Below, piece by piece: positions 55,083 through 63,818 of a stretch of DNA of 64,000 nucleotides (within the stretch, counting starts at the first letter, position 1; each line of letters starts with the position of its first letter). Source of the DNA: Lachnospiraceae bacterium (lineage in GTDB: Bacteria > Bacillota > Clostridia > Lachnospirales > Lachnospiraceae); the NCBI GenBank assembly GCA_910575075.1, contig CAJTCY010000019.1, positions 1-64,000 of the forward strand. Reading direction: 5' to 3'. Both the position numbers and the translations under genes were made by a program. The notes under the pieces were generated by a model that did no database searches, was not told where the DNA came from, and was given only the letters and a program-made list of their open reading frames with translations.

Positions 55083-55955
55083 CTAATTCTTTTTATTTCT
55101 TCTCGAAATAAATTCAATCACTGCCAGAAGAAAACATCCGGCAGCAAAAAGCACTCCGGTCGCAGTATAAAAGGCTGTGCTCCCAGGTTTCATCCAGGAA
55201 AACCACTGCGTTTCTACCCGCAGCACTGCCATCAGATTTGCTCCCATATGTGCCAGAAAAGCGCCGTAAAAATGCCCCGTCTTTTCCATAAACCAGGCAA
55301 AGAGAATTCCTAGAATTCCGGCATAGATAAACTGTACCAGATTCATATGCAGCACGCCAAACAAAAGCGCTGATATTATCATGGCAATGATCCGGCTCTG
55401 TCTTTCTCTCTTCTTTCCTCTCTCAGTCTTCTCTTCATTATCCAGAATCATCATGTCGCAGAGCCTGCCGTATACCACACTGCGGTACAAAAGTTCTTCC
55501 AGAAAAGGAGTTAAAAGACAGGCACCCAGAATTTCAAACAGAATCCCACCTGCAAAAAAGTATCTATTGACCTCCTGATATCCCTGAGAAAACTCTTCCA
55601 CACTGGTAACCATCAAAATATTATTTAAGGCAAAACCCAAAACTGCTCCTGCCAAAAACATCAGAACTGCATTTATAAATTTCAAAGCTGCAGATTTCTT
55701 TCCCAGTTCAAGATCCATATGCTCCCAAAATACCGTGGGTTCCTGCTTATCCTTCTGATAATAGCGTGCGATAAACGGAATAGTCACTGCTACCGCCGCT
55801 GTCTGCAGCATCATATACTGCTCTTTGGAGTCTGCCCCCAGAAAAACGGCCAGCATGGTAAACAATGACATGGACAAATTTGTCACAACAAAATATATAA
55901 ACACTGGATAAATTACATTCCACGATTTAAAAACGGGACTATTTTTTGGAAACAT
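55083..55955 (-). CDS. CPBP-family intramembrane metalloprotease
   Basis: A 290-residue membrane protein of the CAAX/bacteriocin-processing family. The catalytic motifs are LLTPFLEELLYRSVVYGRL (EExxxR, near residue 158) and ALLFGVLHMNLVQFIYAGIL (FxxxH). It has about eight helices. Members cut prenylated or bacteriocin-type substrates or act in immunity; the substrate here is unknown. It lies 28 bases after the 272-residue gene. Confidence 0.9.
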   Translation of the reverse strand: MFPKNSPVFKSWNVIYPVFIYFVVTNLSMSLFTMLAVFLGADSKEQYMMLQTAAVAVTIPFIARYYQKDKQEPTVFWEHMDLELGKKSAALKFINAVLMFLAGAVLGFALNNILMVTSVEEFSQGYQEVNRYFFAGGILFEILGACLLTPFLEELLYRSVVYGRLCDMMILDNEEKTERGKKRERQSRIIAMIISALLFGVLHMNLVQFIYAGILGILFAWFMEKTGHFYGAFLAHMGANLMAVLRVETQWFSWMKPGSTAFYTATGVLFAAGCFLLAVIEFISRRNKKN

Positions 55956-55983
55956 ATTCTCTCAAACCTTTCTCTCATTCTTG

Positions 55984-56802
55984 TTATGTTTCTTCTTCCC
56001 CCTTGGACCCCTCTGATCCTGCAGTGGCATTACGTTTCTCTTGCGGATTCTTTAATACCTGCATACCGCTTGTCTCATCTTCAATCTGCATCTTCGTCTG
56101 CTTCAATTTCGCATCCTTTGCGATAGCACGCATGATGCGGTTTACATCTTCCGGTGAAAACATTCCGATTGCTTTGGACAATTCCCCTATATTATCCCGG
56201 TTAAATACCAGGCATCCTCCTTTTTCTAAGGGCACAGAAATACAGTTTCCAGGGTTGGAGACGTCTCCCAGGCAAATACGGTTATTCTCATAATCACATT
56301 GGAAAACCACACCCTGATAAGTAACCGCACCATTCTCATCTGCCATCAGAGAATAAGGCGCCTGCCGGCCCTTTCCCAACAGTTTCTCTATGATCTCATC
56401 AGAAATCACATCCTCTATACTGTCCTCGATATCCGGCTTGCCCAGTTCTTCCTTTTCTCCATTGCTGCCGTGCTCCATCATACTCCTGCTCTTGGCGCTG
56501 CTTCCATTCAGCAGTAACTGTTCCAGTTCTTCTGCCGCCCTGGCGCTGCTGCCCAGTATATAATCTTCGATCTGATCCTTCTTCTTATCCATCGCCTCTG
56601 CTTTACGGTGATCTAAATCGTCTCTGTCATGCGAAATAGCATGATCCACCTTATTTAACAGCTTATCCCATTCTTTCTCAGAAAATTCACCGATAGTTTT
56701 TGGCTTTTCCTGATTCTGCCCTGTTTTTGGTTTCATTCGCTCTGCATAATCTAAAACTGCCTGTGAAAAATATCCATTCCCACCCTGTATTCTGTCCAGC
56801 AT
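55984..56802 (-). CDS. Hypothetical charged cytosolic protein
   Basis: A 272-residue protein I do not recognise. It begins LDRIQGGNGYFSQAVLDYAE. A highly charged helical part (residues 30-95, rich in Lys, Asp and Glu) is followed by a compact beta-rich part (about 150-205, TYQGVVFQCDYENNRICLGD), which could be a PH- or OB-like fold, and a charged disordered end (KNPQEKRNATAGSEGSKGEE). No membrane segment is present. It lies upstream of the CPBP protease and may be cotranscribed with it. Confidence 0.65.
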   Translation of the reverse strand: MLDRIQGGNGYFSQAVLDYAERMKPKTGQNQEKPKTIGEFSEKEWDKLLNKVDHAISHDRDDLDHRKAEAMDKKKDQIEDYILGSSARAAEELEQLLLNGSSAKSRSMMEHGSNGEKEELGKPDIEDSIEDVISDEIIEKLLGKGRQAPYSLMADENGAVTYQGVVFQCDYENNRICLGDVSNPGNCISVPLEKGGCLVFNRDNIGELSKAIGMFSPEDVNRIMRAIAKDAKLKQTKMQIEDETSGMQVLKNPQEKRNATAGSEGSKGEEET

Positions 56803-56843
56803 TTTCTTTCCTCCATTCTCTTTTCATGCGCGTGCGCATATTG

Positions 56844-56894
56844 TTTTTTATTAGGAAGACACTTTCACGCTTTAGCGTGACAAGGTCTTTCCTA
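56844..56894. repeat. CACGCTTTAGCGTG hairpin repeat, copy 6
   Basis: TTTTTATTAGGAAGAC (56845 on), ACTTTCACGCTTTAGCGTGA and AAGGTCTTTCCTA match 31141-31203 and 17461-17524, but the TATAG ends are shortened. A CGCGTGCG stretch precedes it at 56829-56836. Confidence 0.78.
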
Positions 56895-57058
56895 GTACAA
56901 CGAAAATTAAGTCTTTGATATATTCACGCAGGATAATTGTTTCAGATACAAGGAAGAAAAACGACGGCGTAGCGGTGGCTACGGCTAGGTTTTCTGACAT
57001 AGTAGCTGGACAATTAGGCAAGTGAAGATGTTAATTACTTAATATTCGTTGTACTAGT
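56892..57058. repeat. 167-base palindrome with CTAGTACAACGAA ends
   Basis: The terminal arms CTAGTACAACGAAAATTAAG (56892-56911) and CTTAATATTCGTTGTACTAG (57039-57058) are inverted with one mismatch. Inside, AGGATAATTGT and ACAATTAGGC, then CGTAGC and GCTACG, keep pairing, so the element can form a long hairpin with a GACGGCGTAGCGGTGGC tip. It joins the preceding repeat directly. No gene is present. Confidence 0.82.
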
Positions 57059-57064
57059 AAGATA

Positions 57065-57111
57065 AAAAAAGGCACTGATCTCTCTTCCTGAGAACAAGTG
57101 CCTTCCTTAGC
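57065..57111 (-). terminator. Terminator of the folate/MoxR/HAD run
   Basis: On the minus strand AAGGCACTTG pairs with CAGTGCCTT, followed by TTTTTATC. It lies 32 bases after the HAD gene and would end the long upstream transcript. Confidence 0.87.
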
Positions 57112-57142
57112 TGACATAAATATCGGCAATAAATGGAAAAAC

Positions 57143-57805
57143 TTAACCTCTGTTCTCTTTCTCCAGGAAATCCACAACCTCCGGCAGACTATCAAACATC
57201 CCCAATACTCCCGCTTTACGCATTTCATCAAAGTCCTGTTCAAACCCATATGTAATTCCAATACAATCTATTCCGGCCTCTTTGGCGCCCAAGGCATCAT
57301 ATTTTGTGTCTCCGATCAATACTGCCTGGCTGCGGTCTTTTAAGGCAAAACGTTCCACCACGTCCTCAAGCACCTGAATCTTCGTACTGGTTCCTGCATC
57401 TCTGGCTCCGCCAATCAAATCAAAATATGTACCCACATTCAAATAATTCAGAACCACATGACATAATTCTTCCCGCTTCGAAGAAGCGATAGCCAGTCTG
57501 CAGCCCAGCGCACGCAGACGCTGCAAGCTCTGCTCCACACCCGGATAAAGTTCACACTCATACACGCCTACCGACTCATAACGCTGTCTAAAAAAAGTTA
57601 CAGCATCACTTGATTTTTCCAATGAAAACCCATATTCTCTGGGAAATGACTCCATCAAGGGCGGACCAATAAACCGTTCCAGCTTCTTCTGGTCCGTTTC
57701 TTGAATTCCAAACTGTTCCAATGCGTAACTGACACTCTTGGTCACACCTTCTCCAGTATTCACCAACGTGCCGTCCAAATCAAATAATATGATACTTTTT
57801 TTCAT
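57143..57805 (-). CDS. HAD-superfamily phosphatase (phosphoglycolate phosphatase-like)
   Basis: A 220-residue hydrolase with motif I ILFDLDGTLVNTGEG (nucleophile Asp at 9), a helical cap (residues 18-85), motif II AIASSK near residue 105, and motif IV VLIGDTKYDALGAKEAGI near 170. This resembles Gph/PpaX-type small-molecule phosphatases. It overlaps the MoxR gene by 4 bases (ATGA), so it is translationally coupled. The substrate is unknown. Confidence 0.9.
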   Translation of the reverse strand: MKKSIILFDLDGTLVNTGEGVTKSVSYALEQFGIQETDQKKLERFIGPPLMESFPREYGFSLEKSSDAVTFFRQRYESVGVYECELYPGVEQSLQRLRALGCRLAIASSKREELCHVVLNYLNVGTYFDLIGGARDAGTSTKIQVLEDVVERFALKDRSQAVLIGDTKYDALGAKEAGIDCIGITYGFEQDFDEMRKAGVLGMFDSLPEVVDFLEKENRG

Positions 57806-59322
57806 TCCTTACCTCCATGAGACATCCGTTTTAACAGATTCTTCCGCTTCTCATCAAACAGTAATTCTTTATTGTAATAATAGTATCTCTGACACTCATT
57901 CTCCTGCAGGAAACTGACACTGTAGGAATTCGAATTCAGCTCTGTCAGAAACATCACCATTTCCTGGCTGTTTCCAAAAGCTCCTTCGAGAAAATCAAAG
58001 ATATTCTCTAATACTTGCGCCGCCTCACTCTGCTGATTTTCAAAACATTCATTTTCCTGCTCAAACAATTCCTTAATTCTCAGAAAAGCTGACTCTCTCT
58101 GGCAGATATTTTCCATTCTCAATGTCTGCCGGAAATTCCCTAAAGTTTCCAGTACTCTTCGATACTTCTTATCCATCTCTCGTCCTATAAGTTCCGCCTT
58201 TTTCTTATTTATATAATCCATATTAAACTTACGGATCACATGAGACAATAATTGCTGCCCATCTGCGCCTTCCTCAATCGTCTGAATCTGTTCTTTATAC
58301 TCCAAGAGACATGACTGCAGGCTCTCCATATACTGTTCTGTCTGCATAGATGCTTTCAGCACCTCATTCACCCGGGAAATAAGAAGCCCCAGCACGCTGA
58401 TCCGCTCATCAAAAGAAGCATGCGCCACTTTTTTCAGCAGGCTCTCATCCAGATTGCCCTTAAAAATCTCTTCCAGCTGATAATCGGTACGATACTTATA
58501 ATAAAGTTCCAGGTAATTGGCAAAATCTCTGGCTATTTTCGGAAACTGGATATACTGCACTACCACCTGTCGGTCCACGGCTTTCCCCAGCTTTTCATAG
58601 ACCTGAATCAGATTTGAAAGGTCTTCCCATCCCCTGGGTGTGGCAAAATTTCTGCCATCGACAGTCGTCTCCATCTGATAAAAATTCTGCTTTCTGGTAT
58701 TCAGATAAGAAATCACCGCCCCATGAATCCCCTGACTGTAGGCATACTCTTTCCAGATCTGAAAATCTGCCTCCACCTCAATTTTCTTGACACGGTCCAT
58801 AGTGACCACATCAAACTCCCGCACCGAACGATTATATTCCGGCGGATTTCCCGCAGCCACGATAATCCATCCTTCCGGAATCTTATGGTTTCCAAAAGAT
58901 TTGCACTGCAAAAACTGCAGCATTGCAGGAGCCAGCGTCTCCGATACGCAATTAATCTCGTCCAGAAACAGAATGCCTTCCGATAATCCTGTCTGTTCCA
59001 TTTTTTCATAAACAGAAGCTACAATTTCACTCATGGTATATTCTGTCACTGCAAACTCCTGGTCCCGATACTGCTTTTTCGAAATAAATGGCAGCCCAAT
59101 GGCGCTCTGTCTTGTGTGATGGGTAATGGTATATGCCACCAGCCCGATGCCGCATTCCTTTGAAATCTGCTCCATAATCTGTGTCTTACCGATTCCTGGT
59201 GAACCCAGCAGAAATACAGGACGCTGGCGGATAGGTGGAATCTCATAATTTCCGTACGAATCCTTCATCAAATACGCTTCTATGGTGTTTTTAATTTCTT
59301 CCTTGGTTCGCTTGATATTCAT
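57802..59322 (-). CDS. MoxR-like AAA+ ATPase
   Basis: A 506-residue ATPase. Walker A is LLGSPGIGKTQIMEQI near residue 35 and Walker B is GILFLDEINCV near 115; sensor 1 is VAAGNPPEYNRSVREFDVVT near 152. A long helical C-terminal half (residues 260-506) is probably the partner-binding part. MoxR ATPases act with VWA-domain proteins in assembly or stress functions, and the next gene upstream encodes a VWA protein, 14 bases away. It sits in a single run behind the folate genes. Confidence 0.9.
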   Translation of the reverse strand: MNIKRTKEEIKNTIEAYLMKDSYGNYEIPPIRQRPVFLLGSPGIGKTQIMEQISKECGIGLVAYTITHHTRQSAIGLPFISKKQYRDQEFAVTEYTMSEIVASVYEKMEQTGLSEGILFLDEINCVSETLAPAMLQFLQCKSFGNHKIPEGWIIVAAGNPPEYNRSVREFDVVTMDRVKKIEVEADFQIWKEYAYSQGIHGAVISYLNTRKQNFYQMETTVDGRNFATPRGWEDLSNLIQVYEKLGKAVDRQVVVQYIQFPKIARDFANYLELYYKYRTDYQLEEIFKGNLDESLLKKVAHASFDERISVLGLLISRVNEVLKASMQTEQYMESLQSCLLEYKEQIQTIEEGADGQQLLSHVIRKFNMDYINKKKAELIGREMDKKYRRVLETLGNFRQTLRMENICQRESAFLRIKELFEQENECFENQQSEAAQVLENIFDFLEGAFGNSQEMVMFLTELNSNSYSVSFLQENECQRYYYYNKELLFDEKRKNLLKRMSHGGKE

Positions 59323-59336
59323 AGATCTCCTCCTAA

Positions 59337-60659
59337 TTACCGCACAATATCCACGGTTTCTCCCAAATCCCGTTCATCCAGTATCAGCTTCATTGCCCAG
59401 GACGGCACATCCACATCCAGATAGTCTTCCCGGAAAAACACAAACGCCGTGTCATAAGGAGGCTTCTTTACCGGAAATGTACCATAACCATCGGTAAAAT
59501 AAATAAGACCCCGCAATTTTCGGAATGATTTTTTCGCCAGCAGCAAATTGACATACTCGAAAGCGGGACGAAAATCGGTCCCTCCCATACCCTGCACCTG
59601 AAAATCCCTCATATATTCCTGAAGCTGCTGCCTGTCTGCTATCACGGTATCAGACTGTACACGTTCGTCACACTGCAGAATATGAATACAGAATCTCCGG
59701 CTAAAAGACTCTGACTGACTTAAAATACTGTAAGTCTCCTCCAAAAATTTCTGCACCAGCCCTGTCTTACAGGACATAGAAGTGTCAATTACAATCACAA
59801 AATCCTCAACTTTCTGCACTTCTCTTGTCTCCAAATGCTCGATCAAAGGCATATTTCCATATAGCTCCATGCCATAATGATAAAAGATATAGTCAAAACT
59901 GTCCAGGTCCACCTGCATTTCCTCTTTCAGCACACAGAACTTTTTTAAAAATTCACGATAATTATACCGTTCACGATTTTCTATCTGAATCTGTTCTTTT
60001 AGCCCTTTCGAATCCTCTGAGGCTTCCTTGGAAAAAGTATCAAGTTCTGTCTCCATCCTGTCCCTGATATTTTGCCACTGGTTTTCCTGTTCCATAGGCG
60101 CCTGTGGACGTTTTCCCTGCTGTTCCCACAGAAAATGCTCATCTACGGTAAATTCCTGAATCATGCGCGCGACCGTCCGCATATCCAGTTCTGCCTGCTG
60201 CAGCAGATAAAAAATCCCCTCGCCGTTCAATACCGGCAGCTTCTTTTTCAGCCCTTGGTACACTGCCGTCCTGTAGGGTCTGTTCGTCACCCGCAGGCAA
60301 CGGTAAAGCATACTGTCCAGAATAGATTCCACCGCAATATCACAAGCCAGATTCCAGAGCTGCCTGTCCTCTGTCCCCCTTAAATTCCAAATATGCCCCA
60401 GCAGACAGTGAAAAATGCTGTGCAGATAACAGCGGTTCACCCATGTATTGCCTCTTTGGTACTGCTCCATCAAATACTCAGGATTATAACGTAGTATTTT
60501 TCCATCCGTGGCAGTCCGCCAAAGCTCCATGGAAGGCTGTAACGCCAGACTGTGAAGCGCCACATCCAGAAACCGCATATTTAAATACAGTTCATTACGG
60601 CAGTCTGCGATAATTTCATTACAAATATTTACTTTTTCCAGTAATTGTTCTTCAAACAT
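59337..60659 (-). CDS. VWA-like domain protein with degenerate metallopeptidase-like N-terminus (DUF2201-like)
   Basis: A 440-residue cytosolic protein. Near residue 82 HSIFHCLLGHIW occupies the place of an HExxH metal site, but the catalytic Glu is Ser, and NLACDIAVESIL follows. The C-terminal VWA-like domain (about 290-440) has the MIDAS residues DTSMSC, GGTDFRPAF and FTDGYG. This is the arrangement of DUF2201-type partners of MoxR ATPases, by recollection. AGGAG precedes the ATG. The function is unknown, but it is likely the MoxR partner. Confidence 0.82.
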   Translation of the reverse strand: MFEEQLLEKVNICNEIIADCRNELYLNMRFLDVALHSLALQPSMELWRTATDGKILRYNPEYLMEQYQRGNTWVNRCYLHSIFHCLLGHIWNLRGTEDRQLWNLACDIAVESILDSMLYRCLRVTNRPYRTAVYQGLKKKLPVLNGEGIFYLLQQAELDMRTVARMIQEFTVDEHFLWEQQGKRPQAPMEQENQWQNIRDRMETELDTFSKEASEDSKGLKEQIQIENRERYNYREFLKKFCVLKEEMQVDLDSFDYIFYHYGMELYGNMPLIEHLETREVQKVEDFVIVIDTSMSCKTGLVQKFLEETYSILSQSESFSRRFCIHILQCDERVQSDTVIADRQQLQEYMRDFQVQGMGGTDFRPAFEYVNLLLAKKSFRKLRGLIYFTDGYGTFPVKKPPYDTAFVFFREDYLDVDVPSWAMKLILDERDLGETVDIVR

Positions 60660-60670
60660 TCTGGCGCTCC

Positions 60671-61627
60671 TTACAAACTGAATTTCCTTTTCTTTCCTGG
60701 AAATCTTCGGTGCTTTACGTCCATCAGCATACTTACTATTCCCGGCTTATTCTGTGTTTTTGCCGCCTCAAGCAATAATTCCATCTGCTTTTCTTCTGTC
60801 ACAAATTCTGCCGCCAGCCAGCGAAGATTATCCACATCTTCCTGCATAAAGCAAAGTTCTGCCCCGGAACTTAAATGTTCAGCCAGCCAAGAGGCATATT
60901 CCTGCCCGGCTCCTTCCTCTAATTCATAAGGGTAGCGAAGCCTTGCCATCGCCGTCTCTGCCAATATTGTTAAATCAATATTATATTTCCCCGTCTTAAA
61001 AATCCTGTCATACTCTTCAAAAACCACCTGCGTATTGCGGAAAGCATTACGGTACTGAATTCCCATACCATGTGTCTGCGTAGAAATAATCCTTGCCGGA
61101 GTATTTTCCACTGCCTCTTCAAAAAATTCTGGGAACACCAGGCGGAAAATAAGCGTACTTTTATTGCTATACCTCTCTGATGGTTTCTGTCCCTGATAAC
61201 AGTCCACCGTTACCTTCTGTTTTAAATCCTGAAGGATCTCCCGCAGACAGGACCTGCCAGAAAGAACATGCATTTCCAGACAGGAAAGGTTTTCGCAGCC
61301 GGTAAACACTCCCGCTCCCATATAAGCAAGATCACTATAAAAAGACAGTTTCTTTAAGTTAAGGCAATTATAGAATACATACCTTCCAAGCCTCTGGATT
61401 GCTGCCGGCAGATACAGTTCTTCCAGCTTTTTTCCACAAATGCAGGGCAGGCCGCTGGTATTCTCCGGTTCGTCTTCCATTGCTTCTGCAAACGCATAAG
61501 CGGACACCTCTGTTACCGGATTCCCTTCCAGCGTCTCTGGTATCACCACTCTGGCGCTGCTTCCATAGCAGCGGAGAATACAGATTCCGTTGCTGCCCAT
61601 CCGATATGCAAAACTCTGTTCTTCCAT
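60671..61627 (-). CDS. Leucine-rich-repeat (BspA-type) protein of the MoxR module
   Basis: A 318-residue protein. The N-terminal 140 residues have BspA/LRR_5-like repeats (VVIPETLEGNPVTEVSAYAF, LEELYLPAAIQRLGRYVFYN, LKKLSFYSDLAYMGAGVFTG). The C-terminal half is helical, ending with an ankyrin-like piece (MELLLEAAKTQNKPGIVSML). No signal peptide, so it stays in the cytosol, unlike most BspA-type proteins. It is 11 bases before the VWA gene and 17 bases after the folB-folK gene. A target- or ligand-recognition part of the module is possible. Confidence 0.78.
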   Translation of the reverse strand: MEEQSFAYRMGSNGICILRCYGSSARVVIPETLEGNPVTEVSAYAFAEAMEDEPENTSGLPCICGKKLEELYLPAAIQRLGRYVFYNCLNLKKLSFYSDLAYMGAGVFTGCENLSCLEMHVLSGRSCLREILQDLKQKVTVDCYQGQKPSERYSNKSTLIFRLVFPEFFEEAVENTPARIISTQTHGMGIQYRNAFRNTQVVFEEYDRIFKTGKYNIDLTILAETAMARLRYPYELEEGAGQEYASWLAEHLSSGAELCFMQEDVDNLRWLAAEFVTEEKQMELLLEAAKTQNKPGIVSMLMDVKHRRFPGKKRKFSL

Positions 61628-61644
61628 ACTACACCTGCCTGTTT

Positions 61645-62469
61645 CTATAACTCCTGCAGCATCTGGCTGACTGTTTTTCCTGTAATTGGATGGCGATAAT
61701 AAGGTGCCAGTTCTGCCAGCGGCTTTAATACAAATTCACGGTTCTGCATATCAATATGCGGGATCTGAAGCTCTTTTTCATCCACCACCCAGTTATCATA
61801 AAAAATAATATCTAAATCCAATGTTCTTGGGCCCCAGCGGATCTTTCTTTCCCGGTCCGCTCCCTGTTCTATCTGATGGAGCAGAGCTAATAATTCCATC
61901 GGGTACAAAAGTGTACGTACCTTCAGCATTCCATTGAGAAAATCAGGCTGCTCCACGCCTCCATAAGGTTTTGTGGTAATAATCTCCGATTCTTCTTCCA
62001 CAATGCAATCCTGATTTTCACGCAGCGCTTCCACCCCTTTCCGTATATATTCTCCCCGATCCCCCAGATTTGATCCTACTGCGATATAGGCGAGATGCCA
62101 GCCTCTGGTGATCTCTACCGATACAGTTTCTAAAGGGAGACCTACCGGCGCCCATGGCTTTAAAATTTCCAATGTGATTTTTTCTATTGCGGGAAACCTG
62201 AAAAGCAGTGCCCTTGCCATCTGCTCTGCCGCAGCTTCAATCAATTTACAAGTATGTTCCATCATAAAGTCTGTCATGAAATGCGCCATTTCTCCATAAT
62301 CAACAGACTTTGTTAAGTCATCCTTTAATCCAGCCTCCCTAATCTTGGCATAGACAACGGCATTAATCAAAAATTTCTGCCCCAGTTTATTTTCTTCTGG
62401 GAAGACACCATGCCTCCCAAAAACCTCCAGATTTTTAATTTTGATACAATCCAATTGTTGATCTGTCAT
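61645..62469 (-). CDS. Bifunctional dihydroneopterin aldolase / HPPK
   Basis: A 274-residue fusion of FolB and FolK, two consecutive folate steps. Residues 1-115 are the aldolase (IKNLEVFGRHGVFPEENKLG, KSVDYGEMAHFM). Residues 120-274 are the pyrophosphokinase (YIAVGSNLGDRGEYIRKGVE and the signature RKIRWGPRTLDLDIIFYD). The ATG overlaps the folP stop (ATGA), so 62469 is chosen over an ATG 15 bases earlier. Confidence 0.96.
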   Translation of the reverse strand: MTDQQLDCIKIKNLEVFGRHGVFPEENKLGQKFLINAVVYAKIREAGLKDDLTKSVDYGEMAHFMTDFMMEHTCKLIEAAAEQMARALLFRFPAIEKITLEILKPWAPVGLPLETVSVEITRGWHLAYIAVGSNLGDRGEYIRKGVEALRENQDCIVEEESEIITTKPYGGVEQPDFLNGMLKVRTLLYPMELLALLHQIEQGADRERKIRWGPRTLDLDIIFYDNWVVDEKELQIPHIDMQNREFVLKPLAELAPYYRHPITGKTVSQMLQEL

Positions 62470-63293
62470 TTCCCTGCCCCCCATATAGCTTCTGCCATCT
62501 GAATGGCTCGCCTGTTCTCTTTGATATCGTGTACCCGTACAAACCCGTAACCTGCTAATACAGCAAATACTGTCGTCACCAAGGTTCCTTCCACCCGTTC
62601 TGTCACTGGCAGCTCCAACGTCAGGCCAATCACCGACTTTCGCGAAGTTCCCAGCAGAAGAGGATATTCAAGTTCCTTAAACTGAGAGAGATTATTTATA
62701 ATTTTCAGATTTTGTTCATAAGTTTTACCAAAACCTACTCCTGGGTCCAGTAAAATCTTGTCCTCTGAAATTCCTGCTTTCTCTGCCAGTTTGAGGCTCT
62801 CCTGCATATCTGTTTTTACTTCCTCCAGAAAGTTATCATATTCCGTATTGTCACGATTATGCATCAGACAGCATGAAACACCCGTTTCTGCTATCAGTTT
62901 TGCCATTTGAGGATCGTATTTCAATCCCCAGATATCATTGACAAGACCAGCTCCTGCTTTAATGGCTGCTTTCGCCACCTTCGCCTTATAAGTGTCCACC
63001 GAGATTGGTATATCAAATCTATCTCTGATCTGTTTAATCACAGAAGCCGTTCTGTGGATCTCCTCTTCCTCTGAAATCTGCTGATGTCCCGGCCTTGTAG
63101 ATTCTCCTCCCACATCAATGATGTCCGCACCTTCGTCTATCATCTGTTCCACATGCTTCAATGCCGCATCTTCCTGGATAAATCTGCCTCCATCAGAAAA
63201 AGAATCCGGCGTCACATTCAGAATGCCCATAAGATAAGTTCTGTTTTCCAGGTCAAATGTTTTATCTCCAATCTTAAAAACTGTATTCTGCAT
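62466..63293 (-). CDS. folP: Dihydropteroate synthase
   Basis: A 275-residue enzyme joining the pterin to p-aminobenzoate, the sulfonamide target. The signatures are LMGILNVTPDSFSDGGRF (residues 21-38), DVGGESTRPGHQ near 61 and DPGVGFGKTYEQNL near 182. The full length is present. It overlaps the folB-folK start by 4 bases and follows the HD gene by 15. Confidence 0.97.
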   Translation of the reverse strand: MQNTVFKIGDKTFDLENRTYLMGILNVTPDSFSDGGRFIQEDAALKHVEQMIDEGADIIDVGGESTRPGHQQISEEEEIHRTASVIKQIRDRFDIPISVDTYKAKVAKAAIKAGAGLVNDIWGLKYDPQMAKLIAETGVSCCLMHNRDNTEYDNFLEEVKTDMQESLKLAEKAGISEDKILLDPGVGFGKTYEQNLKIINNLSQFKELEYPLLLGTSRKSVIGLTLELPVTERVEGTLVTTVFAVLAGYGFVRVHDIKENRRAIQMAEAIWGAGK

Positions 63294-63308
63294 TCTTTTC
63301 CTCTCTTC

Positions 63309-63809
63309 TCAACTTTGGATCGTTTTATTCTTTCTCTCACAGTTCCAATTACACGCTTCCTGCATGTCGCAGAAAAAACAATTACGCGATTTATTATCCG
63401 CTTTTTTTATCAAGTTTGTAAATTCATTATTTAATTTTTCTTCTCCTCGGTGTCCCTGTATGGCATTCAAAATTTCCTGCTGTTTGTCTAATGGCCAGTC
63501 TATTTTCTTAAGAAAGTATTTTGCCAGATCAGCCCCTGCCTGATGATGCGGAATCCCCTCTTTCCTCTCTGCCAGCCTTCCCAGATCGTGAAGAAGCGCT
63601 GTCAAATATATCTGCTCTTTCTTCCAGCCGTCCAGCATCCTGTGTTCCTTCGCCGCCTCTTCAAAACACATAATCCACGCAATCCTGGCCACATCCAGAA
63701 AATGAGACAGCCCGTGTCTGCAAAATCTTCGGTCTGCCTCTGCCTCTTCCTGCTTCTTTACCAGCGTCACATATTCTATGTCCTGTAACAATCTCTCAAC
63801 ATATCTCAT
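63309..63809 (-). CDS. HD-domain phosphohydrolase
   Basis: A 166-residue HD-fold protein: RHGLSHFLDVARIAWIM (first His), LLHDLGRLAERKEG (HD pair) and HHQAGADLAKYFL. Four conserved Cys residues near the C-terminus (NCFFCDMQEACNWNC) may bind metal. It sits between folE and folP in the folate operon; it may remove phosphate from a pterin intermediate (dihydroneopterin triphosphate step), which is inference from location only. Confidence 0.85.
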   Translation of the reverse strand: MRYVERLLQDIEYVTLVKKQEEAEADRRFCRHGLSHFLDVARIAWIMCFEEAAKEHRMLDGWKKEQIYLTALLHDLGRLAERKEGIPHHQAGADLAKYFLKKIDWPLDKQQEILNAIQGHRGEEKLNNEFTNLIKKADNKSRNCFFCDMQEACNWNCERKNKTIQS

Positions 63810-63818
63810 ACATCATCC

